A stretch of 64,000 nucleotides of DNA from Pseudomonas khavaziana (GTDB lineage Bacteria; Pseudomonadota; Gammaproteobacteria; Pseudomonadales; Pseudomonadaceae): positions 1 through 64,000 of the forward strand of contig NZ_JAHSTT010000008.1 in the NCBI RefSeq assembly GCF_019145205.1, read 5' to 3'. Shown here piece by piece: positions 35,337 to 43,032 of this stretch. The position numbers and the translations under genes were made by a program. The number at the start of each line of letters is the position of its first letter. Positions within the stretch are counted from its first letter, which is position 1. The notes under the pieces are model-generated. The model was given only the letters and a program-made list of their open reading frames with translations. It was not told where the DNA came from and did not search any database.

Positions 35337-35365
35337 GATCGTCCCCGTGGCGCGTGGGGACGATC
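35337..35365. other. Hairpin between the DUF3077-like gene and the mtlE promoter region
   Basis: GATCGTCCCC (35337-35346) pairs exactly with GGGGACGATC (35356-35365). It sits 10 bases past the stop of the small gene and may end its transcript, but lacks a T-run. Confidence 0.65.
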
Positions 35366-35375
35366 GATGCCGTAT

Positions 35376-35624
35376 TTAACGCTCGATATCAGCGAGTACC
35401 CGCTCAGCCAACAACCGAGACACCTCGATCAACTGGGCAATACCCAGCGCGCCTTCTCGTCGCGAGCCGTCGAGCTCAAAGGCAAAATCGCAGGTCAGGG
35501 CGTGGGCGGAGGCGAGTGATTCGCTGAGGTTGACCAGTAGGTCTTGAGTGCAGATGCCGTCTTTTACGGTGAATAGCACGCTGGGTGTTGGATCGATTGG
35601 GGGATTTGGGGTGGGTTTGATCAT
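35376..35624 (-). CDS. Small DUF3077/DUF6124-like protein
   Basis: 82 residues: MIKPTPNPPIDPTPSVLFTV, then LLVNLSESLASAHALTCDFAFELDG and a helix IAQLIEVSRLLAERVLADIE. The TPNPP start and the SESLASA...DFA helix are typical of small, often multi-copy, Pseudomonas proteins of unknown function. AGGAG precedes the ATG. A long hairpin-rich leader lies just upstream (35636-35830), suggesting control at the RNA level. Confidence 0.7.
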   Translation of the reverse strand: MIKPTPNPPIDPTPSVLFTVKDGICTQDLLVNLSESLASAHALTCDFAFELDGSRREGALGIAQLIEVSRLLAERVLADIER

Positions 35625-35635
35625 GGTGAAACTCC

Positions 35636-35830
35636 TGATTTAAGTGGAGCTACCACTGATCGCCGCGACGCGATTGGGTGGTAGCTGTACGCAGGTTCGC
35701 GGACCGGAATCAGGAAACCGGCATACCCGAAGGTATCCCGCGCACAGCCACCATAAGGCCGCACAGTAGACGATAAAAAGGCGTCAACTGAAAGCGGAAA
35801 TGGCACTTTGCGCCTGATTACACCGGGCCG
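35636..35830 (-). promoter_or_regulatory. Candidate structured 5' leader of the DUF3077-like gene
   Basis: Two stable hairpins are visible. One has AGCTACCAC (35648-35656) pairing with GTGGTAGCT (35678-35686), with a nested ATCGC/GCGAT stem. The other is an ATACC-TTCG-GGTAT tetraloop hairpin on the minus strand (35723-35736). The first ends about 15 bases before the Shine-Dalgarno site. A 61-codon ORF covers the same bases but has no start signals. An RNA thermometer, riboswitch-like element or attenuator is possible; none is established. Confidence 0.45.
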
Positions 35831-36067
35831 CGACGCCCAACCGCTGAGTGTGCAGCGGTGTACGGAGACTAGAGATTGAGTGTCCTAGGGACAACCTCAA
35901 ATCCTTGTCAGACGTTTCTGCGTTTCCCAATACCTAGCCGAACGGTCAGTTGTTTGGCTTTGTACTAGTCAGCACCATCTTCCTTGCGCCATTTCGGCGC
36001 CATCCCTCTGCATAACTCAACGCCAAGACCGCGTTTGAGCACCCCTGCGCGCTAAAAAGGACGCAAC
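35831..36067. other. Intergenic upstream of the toxin gene
   Basis: No gene seen. It probably holds divergent promoters for the toxin operon and the DUF3077-like gene, but no confident -35/-10 pair was picked. A short GTCCTAGGGAC palindrome occurs at 35881-35891. Confidence 0.4.
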
Positions 36068-36151
36068 ATGAAGAACATTGATTTTCGAACCCAGCAGCCA
36101 ATCGGATCGATCAACGCCCGCAACGACGACTGCGTGGAGAGCCAGATGTGA
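36068..36151 (+). CDS. 27-codon ORF overlapping the toxin start
   Basis: MKNIDFRTQQPIGSINARND... runs 27 codons to TGA, overlapping the toxin's GTG start in the arrangement ATGTGA. AAGGA lies six bases before its ATG, a better ribosome site than any for the toxin itself. It looks like a leader peptide that would couple translation of the toxin, or a small product in its own right. No known family is recognised. Confidence 0.55.
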   Translation: MKNIDFRTQQPIGSINARNDDCVESQM

Positions 36152-37611
36152 AGCGCTACAACATCACCACGGGTTCAACCACCACGGCGGGTGGCAAAGT
36201 AATCAGCGGTTGTGAACGCACCAGCTTCAATGGCGAATTGATCTCAAGGGAGGGTGACCGGGTCGCTTGTCCGGCCTGCGGCACTGAAGGCTTCATCGCG
36301 CTCACCGGCCCTCATCTGCACGAAGAATGGGACGGCAAGCAGGCGGCGCTTGAAGGGGATCTGTGTATCTGCAAATGCGATCCGCCGCCGGAGTTGATTG
36401 CCAATCAGCGCTTCAAATCTCAGCAGTTCGGCCCTCAGCCTCAACGGTTCACCGCCGCTGGAATGGGACCGACTGCATCCGTCTCGCCCCCTCCCAGCTT
36501 TTCCGCGCCCGTTGCGCCGAATCGTGCCGCTGATGCATGCGTTTTCGCCAAATCATGCGTTTCGGTGCCGGCCGGTTCTACCGCTGCGGGAACCGGCCCG
36601 GAAAACGCCAGGAACTTCGGCACCACGGCCGTCATGGCCTCGACCGGTACGAACGGCGCTGTCGGCAGGGTCGCAGGCACACTCGGCAGCGACCTCGGTG
36701 CCTGGGCCATACGAGGGTTGGCCGGAGCCAGTTCCGCGCTCAACCTCGTGCTGCTGGCATTCTGGCCTCGGGATATCGGTGATTCAACGCTATACACCCC
36801 CGAGCAGTTGGAGGGGATGGGTTCTGCCAGTACCCGGGTGCGTTTCCAGTTTCGCCAGGATGAGTCAGGGGAACTGCGTGTTTACGGCATACATACCCAG
36901 CCTGGAAGTGGCGCTGACCGTGTACCCGTTGTGCAAGCCAGATGGAATGCGGACAAAAGCGCGATGGTGGCGGTGCTGGATGGCATCAGCATCACTTGGA
37001 CGCCGAATCATGGACCGGTGGTCAGTGTGCCGAGCCCGTATCCCAGCACACCGGAACGTCTGGATAACGTGTTTGTTCATCCGATTGCAGTGGGGCAAGA
37101 TTCGGCAATCAGCCACTATCCAGGACGCGATGCAGAGAACATCACCTGGCAGGATACGATCATTTCGTTTCCGGCTGATTCGGGTGTGCCGCCGCTGTAT
37201 CTGGTGTTTGCCAAGCCGGTAGTCAGGCCATTGGAAGTTGATACTTATGGTGCGTTCAGTGGACGACTGCGCAACGGGTTGCACGTGGACCACATACCCT
37301 CGCAGGCAGCGATAAGACGTCATCTCGAACGCTATGCGATAAGTTTTACAGAGAAGCAGCTCAAGGAAGCGTTAAATAATGCTGCGAGCATTGCGATTCC
37401 ATCCTACATCCACCAAAAGTTTAGTGAGACTTACGGTTGGCGAAACACGGATAAAAAACAGACGTTAGATGCTGACGATCTGCGTCAGGCGGCAGACAGC
37501 AATTTCGATGCTATCAAGCCATACCTTCTAGATCACGGCTTCGCTGAGTCTGATCTCGAGATGGCACGCACCCAAATGCATAAAGTCAACGAAAGCCAGG
37601 GGTGGTACTAG
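36148..37611 (+). CDS. PAAR-tipped S-type pyocin-domain toxin (probable type VI effector)
   Basis: 487 residues. Residues 1-85 are a PAAR domain (GKVISGC...GDRVACPACGT...DLCICKC), which caps the VgrG spike. A linker of ~130 Ala/Pro/Gly-rich residues follows. Residues ~215-357 form an S-type pyocin translocation-type domain (VRFQFRQDESGELRVYGIHT ... PPLYLVFAKP). The last ~125 residues are the warhead, with H379-V-D-H-I-P-S, a C-terminal IHQK and TYGWRNT. The His-rich motif suggests a nuclease, unproven. An immunity gene follows two bases later. GTG start. Confidence 0.85.
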   Translation: MKRYNITTGSTTTAGGKVISGCERTSFNGELISREGDRVACPACGTEGFIALTGPHLHEEWDGKQAALEGDLCICKCDPPPELIANQRFKSQQFGPQPQRFTAAGMGPTASVSPPPSFSAPVAPNRAADACVFAKSCVSVPAGSTAAGTGPENARNFGTTAVMASTGTNGAVGRVAGTLGSDLGAWAIRGLAGASSALNLVLLAFWPRDIGDSTLYTPEQLEGMGSASTRVRFQFRQDESGELRVYGIHTQPGSGADRVPVVQARWNADKSAMVAVLDGISITWTPNHGPVVSVPSPYPSTPERLDNVFVHPIAVGQDSAISHYPGRDAENITWQDTIISFPADSGVPPLYLVFAKPVVRPLEVDTYGAFSGRLRNGLHVDHIPSQAAIRRHLERYAISFTEKQLKEALNNAASIAIPSYIHQKFSETYGWRNTDKKQTLDADDLRQAADSNFDAIKPYLLDHGFAESDLEMARTQMHKVNESQGWY

Positions 37612-37612
37612 G

Positions 37613-38095
37613 ATGGAAGCAGTAAAAATTGATCGATTGGTAAAAGGCTTGGGGCGCACCTACGATAATTTTGTTGCTGAGGGTTTACTTCGTGCCGGGT
37701 CGATAAAATCACTATTTGAAAACAGTCAAAATTCCCATTTCATTCATAAACCAGAGCCAGGCGTTGAGCTTTGGTTTTGGGCCGAAACCATGAGATTGGA
37801 GCGAATCGTTTTTTGCCTGATTTCACTGGCACAGGGCGAGTCCAAGTATGCAGGTGAGCTGCCTGTACCCCTCGCACGGCCAATGAACCAAGAGAGCATC
37901 CGAAAAACACTTGGAAGGCCACACGAGTCCAAAGGGCCAGTGAAATTACCGTTACCGATTGGAGCTACAGGTGGATGGGACTCCTATCGCCTCAGTTTGG
38001 AAATTCACCCAAACGCGAGGGTTGCCATGCAGTATTTACCCGATAAATCCGTATGTGGTTTAGTGTTCACTTTGGTTGATATGGGCCGCGATTGA
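37613..38095 (+). CDS. Cognate immunity protein (DUF6392-like)
   Basis: 160 residues, no signal peptide or membrane span, so cytoplasmic. MEAVKIDRLVKGLGRTYDNF, ELWFWAETMRLERI, PLARPMNQESIRKTLGRPHESKGP and TGGWDSYRL match a family of pyocin/effector immunity proteins. It starts one base after the toxin stop and should neutralise the toxin warhead. Codon use is more AT-rich than the neighbouring operons, as is the toxin's C-terminal domain, pointing to horizontal exchange of the toxin-immunity cassette. Confidence 0.8.
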   Translation: MEAVKIDRLVKGLGRTYDNFVAEGLLRAGSIKSLFENSQNSHFIHKPEPGVELWFWAETMRLERIVFCLISLAQGESKYAGELPVPLARPMNQESIRKTLGRPHESKGPVKLPLPIGATGGWDSYRLSLEIHPNARVAMQYLPDKSVCGLVFTLVDMGRD

Positions 38096-38249
38096 ACCCT
38101 TATAAAACCCTACTGCCAAACACGCTTGGAGCCAAGACCGAGACACCAAGCGTGCAAAACAAATGGCAATTAAACTTGTGGCGAGGAATAACTCATGAGC
38201 GAATCCTTTACTCGTTTCGCCTTTGGAGATGGCCGCATATCAGGAGATG

Positions 38250-38275
38250 ATCGTTCCCACGCTCCGCGTGGTAAC
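38250..38275. repeat. Short Pseudomonas palindromic repeat (GTTCCCACGC type)
   Basis: CGTTCCCACGC pairs with GCGTGGTAACG around CTC. This motif is a frequent intergenic element in pseudomonads, unrelated to the GTGGGAGGG REPs. Confidence 0.55.
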
Positions 38276-38494
38276 GCCGCCCGTGACGCTACGCGAGGAG
38301 TACCAACTGAGACCAACCCCCCCGTAAAACTACCCGGTGGTATGGGGGAGAGGCGGGGCGGATATTTATTTTTTGGACCAGAGAGCACATTCCAACGTAA
38401 TGGTCACTCTTAGCTATCTGGAGAATCTTAGGGTGAACAACATCAGTTTCTCCTTGATCAATTCTGGCCACGATTGACCTACCCCCACAGCCCT

Positions 38495-38535
38495 GATGTC
38501 CGTCAGCTAATGGAGTCCCATTACTGACGGACATC
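38495..38535. repeat. 41-bp near-perfect hairpin
   Basis: GATGTCCGTCAG (38495-38506) pairs with CTGACGGACATC (38524-38535). Inside, TAATGG pairs with CCATTA around an AGTC loop, leaving a single bulged C. Neither strand has a following T-run. Confidence 0.85.
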
Positions 38536-38545
38536 ATGAAGGGGT

Positions 38546-38582
38546 TATGCCTTTAAGCTGCTGAGAGCGCTGATTGAAGTTT
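38546..38582 (-). pseudogene. Fragment resembling the 3' part of mtlR
   Basis: On the minus strand TTCAATCAGCGCTCTCAGCA then GCTTAAAGGCATAACC aligns with the mtlR segment encoding FNRRFQQLKGMT (39258-39293), about 30 of 36 bases identical. It is either a duplicated scrap of mtlR or the last trace of another AraC gene. Confidence 0.6.
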
Positions 38583-38592
38583 GAACATATAA

Positions 38593-39096
38593 CTAAAAAT
38601 AAAATACGTCCCTCATATTCATCCTTTTTTCACCCGATTTTTCTTTCAACCAGTCGAACAGGCGAAAAGCGCGCTTAAGCCTACGACGCCACGGTCTGAC
38701 CGGCCCAATCACATTGATCGTATCGATCACCATAATCTGGTTGGATTTGAAGTTAAGCCGCACTGAAACCTCGCCTGTCACTGTGGACCTGAGGTAAAAC
38801 CTGTAAAGGCTGGGCTTCCAAGGTGCGATGTTATGCAGTTCGTCTGAGCCTCCCGGATGGGTGGCAATAAGTGTTTCGCCGGTTCGGTCGCCCCGTAGCC
38901 GAATGGTCAGTTCAACATCTTCAAGCCCGGTCAATGGCCGGCCCCAGTCTCTGGTTACGCCTCTGGAAAACCAGCGTTGTTGACCGTCGTAGTCGTCCTC
39001 GTATATCTCGCCTTCACCGGTCCAGTTCCACGTGTCCCCGGGTTTATCGAAACGTATGGATTCGCTGATAGCAAAAGGAGTTGCCGACTTTTTCAT
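38593..39096 (-). CDS. Protein of unknown function
   Basis: 167 residues from ATG 39096 (MKKSATPFAISESIRFDK). Alternating Trp/Tyr-rich stretches (DTWNWTGEGEIYEDDYDGQQ, WKPSLYRFYLRS, EVSVRLNFKSNQIMVID) suggest a beta-sandwich, and the C-terminus is basic (RPWRRRLKRAFR). No family recognised. The frame extends to a GTG at 39159 that lies in an ACTGTCA/TGACAGT hairpin, so the ATG is preferred, although neither start has a clear ribosome site. It is wedged between mtlR and AraC-gene debris, so probably inserted. Confidence 0.5.
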   Translation of the reverse strand: MKKSATPFAISESIRFDKPGDTWNWTGEGEIYEDDYDGQQRWFSRGVTRDWGRPLTGLEDVELTIRLRGDRTGETLIATHPGGSDELHNIAPWKPSLYRFYLRSTVTGEVSVRLNFKSNQIMVIDTINVIGPVRPWRRRLKRAFRLFDWLKEKSGEKRMNMRDVFYF

Positions 39097-39197
39097 GGGA
39101 CGTGAAATCCGCTTGGATGCCTGAGCCCCAGCATGATTAACCTCCGGGCTGCGCGACACTGTCAGACTTGACAGTCCTGACCAACGGAAAGTCCTGC

Positions 39198-40103
39198 TTA
39201 AGCCAGGTTTTGCTCAGTCAGGCGCTGCACCGCCAAGCGCCGGTAGTGTGAGGGCGTCATGCCTTTAAGCTGCTGAAACCGCCGATTGAAGTTGGAAATA
39301 TTGTTGAACCCCGACTCAAAGCACACATCCGTCACCGCCTTGTCGCCATCGGCCAGCAGTTCGCAGGATTTGCTGATCCGCAGCCGATTGACGAACTCAA
39401 TAAACGTACGCCCGGTGGCCTGTTTGAATACCCGGGAAAAATACGTCGGCTTCATGTCCAGGTAGTGTGCAACTTCTTCCAGGGGCAACTCCCTCGCGTA
39501 GTGGGCAAAGATGTAGTCCACCGCCCGGTTGGTGCGATCGATGCTGTGTTCATCGGCTTGCTGTGGCGTGGTCACGCCGGAGAGCAGTTGGTAGTCGTCA
39601 CAGGCGCTCAGCACTTCCAGCAAAATGAAAAAATGCCCCAGGCGCGCCATGCCTTGGGCTTCCTCAATGCGCTGCATCAGGGCCATGGCCTGGGCGATGG
39701 TTTTTTTGCTGCGGAATTCGATGCCATATTGCGCACGCTCCAGCAAGGGCGCCAGGCTCTTGAGCTCGGCAAACGTATGGCTGCCTTGCTCGAACAGCTC
39801 ATCGGTGAAGTTCACCAACATGTCGCGCTTGGGCACTACTTCGCCTTCCTCCACCTGGCTGATCCAGTTGTGCGGCAGGTTGGGGCCGGTGAGGAACAGG
39901 CTTTCGGGGTAGAAGTTGCCGATGTAATCACCGATAAACACCTTGCCCGAGCTGGCGACGATCAGGTGCAGTTCGTATTCCTTGTGAAAATGCCAGCGCA
40001 CCAGCGGGCAGGGGAAACCGTGCTGGCGATAGATGATGGACAGGCCGTTGTGATCGTCCATCAGCTCGTAGGAAGGGTCGGTGATACGCGTTGCTCGGGT
40101 CAT
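39198..40103 (-). CDS. mtlR: AraC-family activator of the mtl operon
   Basis: 301 residues. An N-terminal cupin-like effector domain (LVRWHFHKEYELHLIVASSGKVFIGDYIG) precedes two C-terminal helix-turn-helix motifs. These are LPLEEVAHYLDMKPTYFSRVFKQATG and AVTDVCFESGFNNISNFNRRFQQLKGMTPSHYR. It corresponds to MtlR of P. fluorescens, which activates mtlEFGKDYZ on mannitol, sorbitol or arabitol. Here it is 4 kb from mtlE, same strand, with a toxin-immunity block between. Confidence 0.92.
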   Translation of the reverse strand: MTRATRITDPSYELMDDHNGLSIIYRQHGFPCPLVRWHFHKEYELHLIVASSGKVFIGDYIGNFYPESLFLTGPNLPHNWISQVEEGEVVPKRDMLVNFTDELFEQGSHTFAELKSLAPLLERAQYGIEFRSKKTIAQAMALMQRIEEAQGMARLGHFFILLEVLSACDDYQLLSGVTTPQQADEHSIDRTNRAVDYIFAHYARELPLEEVAHYLDMKPTYFSRVFKQATGRTFIEFVNRLRISKSCELLADGDKAVTDVCFESGFNNISNFNRRFQQLKGMTPSHYRRLAVQRLTEQNLA

Positions 40104-40256
40104 GCTGCCGTCGCTTTATTGTGGTTGCGAGCCGAATAATGCCCCGTTGTGCACGGCCCTGCCAGCGTCAAGCGTCTGAGCGTGCGCCGCTGCATCCTGT
40201 ACTAGTAGGATTACAGAAGATTTTTATCTGAAACAGGCATGAGTGAGGGCTTAATC

Positions 40257-40769
40257 ATGATTCGTGATGCACGTTCCAGCGATGCAAATAGCATTGCCAG
40301 CGTTCATGTCAGTAGCTGGCAACAGGCTTATCTTGATCTGATGCCTGCTGATTTTTTGGCCTCGCTGACTGCGACCTTGCCTAAAAGAGAAGCTTATTGG
40401 GCTCATGCGATTGAAAGCAAAGCGTCTGACGTTTTAGTTTCAGAGGTGGATGGAAAGGTTACTGGTTGGATTTCAGTGGGGCCTTGCCGTGATGAAGATA
40501 AGGCTTGCGCAGAAGCGGGAGAGGTCATGGCCATCTACGTGTTGGCAGAATACTGGGGCAAGGGTATAGGCGCCCAATTATGGGCGTCAGGTTTAAAACG
40601 TTTGGTTGATCAGGGTTATAAGGTGATTACTTTATGGGTTTTAGCTGAAAACCAAAGAGCTGTGCGCTTCTATCAAGGGCTCGGGGGAAGGGAAGAGCTT
40701 GGCAGCCGTCGCACGCTCGTGCGTGGCGGGGTGTCCCTGGAGGAGGTGAGGTACGTTTGGGAGCGTTAA
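40257..40769 (+). CDS. GNAT-family N-acetyltransferase
   Basis: 170 residues. GNAT fold: MIRDARSSDANSIASVHVSSWQQAY at the start, motif A VMAIYVLAEYWGKGIGAQLWASGL with the acetyl-CoA pyrophosphate loop (Y/WGKGIGA), and motif B ITLWVLAENQRAVRFYQGLG. Substrate unknown. ATG 40257 has GAGGG eight bases upstream; an in-frame ATG six codons earlier (40239) is also possible. AT-richer than the neighbouring genes. Confidence 0.87.
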   Translation: MIRDARSSDANSIASVHVSSWQQAYLDLMPADFLASLTATLPKREAYWAHAIESKASDVLVSEVDGKVTGWISVGPCRDEDKACAEAGEVMAIYVLAEYWGKGIGAQLWASGLKRLVDQGYKVITLWVLAENQRAVRFYQGLGGREELGSRRTLVRGGVSLEEVRYVWER

Positions 40770-40850
40770 GGCTCAGGGATGTCCGATTCGACTTGCCGCG
40801 CAGCGGCGACAAGTCTGAATCACGCTTTTCATGTTCTTTGCGTCGATTGT

Positions 40851-42140
40851 CTAGATGTTGCGATTTTTCGCTTCGATCCACTGGGACATGTACTGGGTAC
40901 TTTTATGCGCGTGATGGCGCAGCATGCTGCCGGTAAAGTTGTCCCGGCGATGAGCTGCGAGGTTGCGGCGGCATCGCTCCAGGCATTCGACCAAGGCTGG
41001 CCCGTGGAAGGCCTGGTCGTAGCGCCGAGCCAGGAGCTGACGCCCACGTTCCTGGGCCTGGGTCCAACCTTCGCGGTCTTGATAAAGAGCCACGGCAGCG
41101 GCCGCCAGGGCCGGGGCGTTGTGCTCGAGCGCACCGGGCCAGGGTTGATCATCGCCCATGGCCTCGGCACCGATGGGGGTGGTGACAGTGGGCGTGCCGC
41201 ACAGCATGGCGTCCACCAACTTGCCCTTGATGCCGGCGCCAAAGCGTAGCGGTGCCAGGCAAATACGCGCCGCCGTCATGACTTGCAGCGCATCTTCGGC
41301 CCAGTTCATCACATGGAAACCCTGCGCCGGGTTGTGCAGGGCCGTGGCCTTGGGCGGGGTGTAGGCGCCGTAGATATGCAACTGCGCGCCCGGCAGTTGT
41401 TGGCGAATCAGCGGCCACAGGCTGTGCTTCATCCACAGCACTGCATCCCAGTTGGGCGCGTGGCGGAAGTTGCCGATGCTGAGGAAATGCGCACGGTCTT
41501 CAAAGGGCGCAAACGCGGCGCTGGGCGGTTGCAGCATCAAGGGGCACCAGTGGAGCAGGGCGGCCGGCACCTTGAACTGTTCGGTGAGCAGGCGGATTTC
41601 GACGTCGGAGATCATCAGGCTGATGTCACAGCGGTAAATCGCGGCGATTTCGCGCTTGGCCAGGTCGGTGTCGGCCATACGCTGGAATTCTTCTTCCAGC
41701 GCCGGAGCGAACAGGGCGGTGAAGTCGTCGCTGTCCGGATGGGCTTTCAACTGCTCTTTGAAACGCTGATGACGTGCATCGCGCAGGCTTTGCAAGTCGG
41801 AGGTCTCCAGCACCCGCAGGGCGTCTGGGCAGCATTGTTCCACGCGCCAGCCAAATTGCTCCTCCATCATGAAACGGTCGAACAGCACGATATCCGGGGC
41901 CAGTTCGCGGATAAAATCGTCGAAGCTGCTGTTATTCAGCTCAATGGCGCACTCAGCGATGCCGAGGGCGGGCAAGTCGGCCTTGTGCTCGCCGATGGTG
42001 GCCGGGCTGCTGAAGGTAATATCCCAACCTTGTGTAAGAAAACTCTCGAGAATTTGCATCATGTGCCCGCCTGCGGCCGATGAGCGAGGCTCCGGCCAGA
42101 CATAACCAATGACCAGGACTTTGGTGGCGAGCTGATTCAT
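40851..42140 (-). CDS. Glycosyltransferase (GT-B type)
   Basis: 429 residues. N-terminal domain VLVIGYVWPEPRSSAAGGHMMQILESF and C-terminal nucleotide-sugar domain with FLSIGNFRHAPNWDAVLWM, LHIYGAY, and GFHVMNWAED...CLAPLRFGAGIKGKLVDAMLCGTPTVTTPIGAEAM. The GAGIKGKLVDAMLCGTPTV block is typical of GT1/GT4 enzymes. Acceptor and sugar are unknown; no surface polysaccharide genes are nearby. ATG 42140 is supported by the MNQLATKVLVIGY start. The frame runs on through the antisense of tpx, which is not real. Confidence 0.85.
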   Translation of the reverse strand: MNQLATKVLVIGYVWPEPRSSAAGGHMMQILESFLTQGWDITFSSPATIGEHKADLPALGIAECAIELNNSSFDDFIRELAPDIVLFDRFMMEEQFGWRVEQCCPDALRVLETSDLQSLRDARHQRFKEQLKAHPDSDDFTALFAPALEEEFQRMADTDLAKREIAAIYRCDISLMISDVEIRLLTEQFKVPAALLHWCPLMLQPPSAAFAPFEDRAHFLSIGNFRHAPNWDAVLWMKHSLWPLIRQQLPGAQLHIYGAYTPPKATALHNPAQGFHVMNWAEDALQVMTAARICLAPLRFGAGIKGKLVDAMLCGTPTVTTPIGAEAMGDDQPWPGALEHNAPALAAAAVALYQDREGWTQAQERGRQLLARRYDQAFHGPALVECLERCRRNLAAHRRDNFTGSMLRHHAHKSTQYMSQWIEAKNRNI

Positions 42141-42299
42141 CGACAACGGTTTCCTTGAAGGGGCAGGGGAAAAGCGCGCAATTAAACCACAACCGGTGGC
42201 ATGACAATTTGTGTCTGGCGGTAGGTCGCCATCGTAGTTTGTGGTTAACTTCGGCCTCTCGAATTCGTTTAACCAAAACCCAGCATAAGGATTCCGTTC

Positions 42300-42800
42300 A
42301 TGGCTCAAGTCACTCTCAAAGGCAATCCGGTCCAGGTTGAAGGCGAACTGCCGAAAGTCGGCGCCAAAGCCGCAGACTTCACCCTGACCGCCGGCGACCT
42401 GTCCAACGCCACCCTGGCTACCTTTGCCGGCAAGCGCAAAGTGCTGAACATCTTCCCGAGTGTCGACACCCCAACCTGCGCGACGTCCGTGCGCAAGTTC
42501 AATGCCCAGGCCAACGATGTGGAAAACACCGTGGTGCTGTGCATCTCCACCGACCTGCCGTTCGCCCAGGCGCGTTTCTGCGGCTCCGAAGGCCTGGAAA
42601 ACGTGAAGAACCTGTCTGATTTCCGCGATTCGGATTTCGCCGTTGATTACGGTGTGGCGATCGCTGATGGCCCGCTCAAAGGCCTGACCGCCCGCGCTGT
42701 CGTGGTACTGGACGAAAACGACAACGTGCTGCACAGCGAGTTGGTCAAGGAAATCGCTGAAGAACCGAACTACGATGCAGCCCTGGCTGTGTTGAAGTAA
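42300..42800 (+). CDS. tpx: Thiol peroxidase, 2-Cys peroxiredoxin
   Basis: 166 residues. Peroxidatic Cys60 in VDTPTCATSVRKFN and resolving Cys94 in QARFCGSEGL, exactly as in Tpx. It reduces peroxides with electrons from thioredoxin in the cytoplasm or periplasm. AAGGA lies eight bases before the ATG. It is monocistronic, ending at a clear terminator. Confidence 0.96.
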   Translation: MAQVTLKGNPVQVEGELPKVGAKAADFTLTAGDLSNATLATFAGKRKVLNIFPSVDTPTCATSVRKFNAQANDVENTVVLCISTDLPFAQARFCGSEGLENVKNLSDFRDSDFAVDYGVAIADGPLKGLTARAVVVLDENDNVLHSELVKEIAEEPNYDAALAVLK

Positions 42801-42852
42801 CTGTTTCTGCGCGTAACTGTCGTTTGGCAGTAACACGTATGATGCATGCTTG

Positions 42853-42880
42853 CGGCCTGGCCTAGTCCAGGCCGTTTTTA
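42853..42880 (+). terminator. Rho-independent terminator of tpx
   Basis: CGGCCTGG (42853-42860), loop CCTAGT, CCAGGCCG (42867-42874), then TTTTTA. A textbook intrinsic terminator 52 bases after the stop. Confidence 0.92.
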
Positions 42881-43032
42881 TTTGCAGCTCAAATGCTTAG
42901 CGAAACAGCCGTCAGACTAAGCCACAGAAGTTAAAAGTTGTAAGCCCAAGGTAAATAGCCGGTAAAGGTGCTTTTCTTAACGCACCCCAGTGCTTATCTT
43001 TCAGCCTCCCCAAGTAGAAGCTCTCGCGCCCA

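Larger units (their letters stand above)
38096..38592. other. Gene-poor flank of the toxin island
   Basis: Holds a CACGCTTGG/CCAAGCGTG hairpin after the immunity gene (38121-38154) and a common Pseudomonas palindrome (38250-38275). It also has a strong 41-bp hairpin (38495-38535) and a 36-bp piece resembling the 3' end of an AraC gene (38546-38582). A 72-codon frame at 38195-38413 is mostly translated repeat and is not called. Confidence 0.5.

Noticed and set aside
35621..35806. 61-codon minus-strand ORF upstream of the DUF3077-like gene
   Set aside because: It covers the hairpin-rich leader and overlaps the true start; more likely an untranslated structured region.
38195..38413. 72-codon plus-strand ORF after the immunity gene
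   Set aside because: Although GAGGA precedes the ATG, most of it is a translated Pseudomonas palindrome (SHAPRGNAARDA), so I do not call it a gene.
42141..42836. Upstream extension of the glycosyltransferase frame
   Set aside because: The extension is the antisense of tpx; family alignment places the start at 42140.
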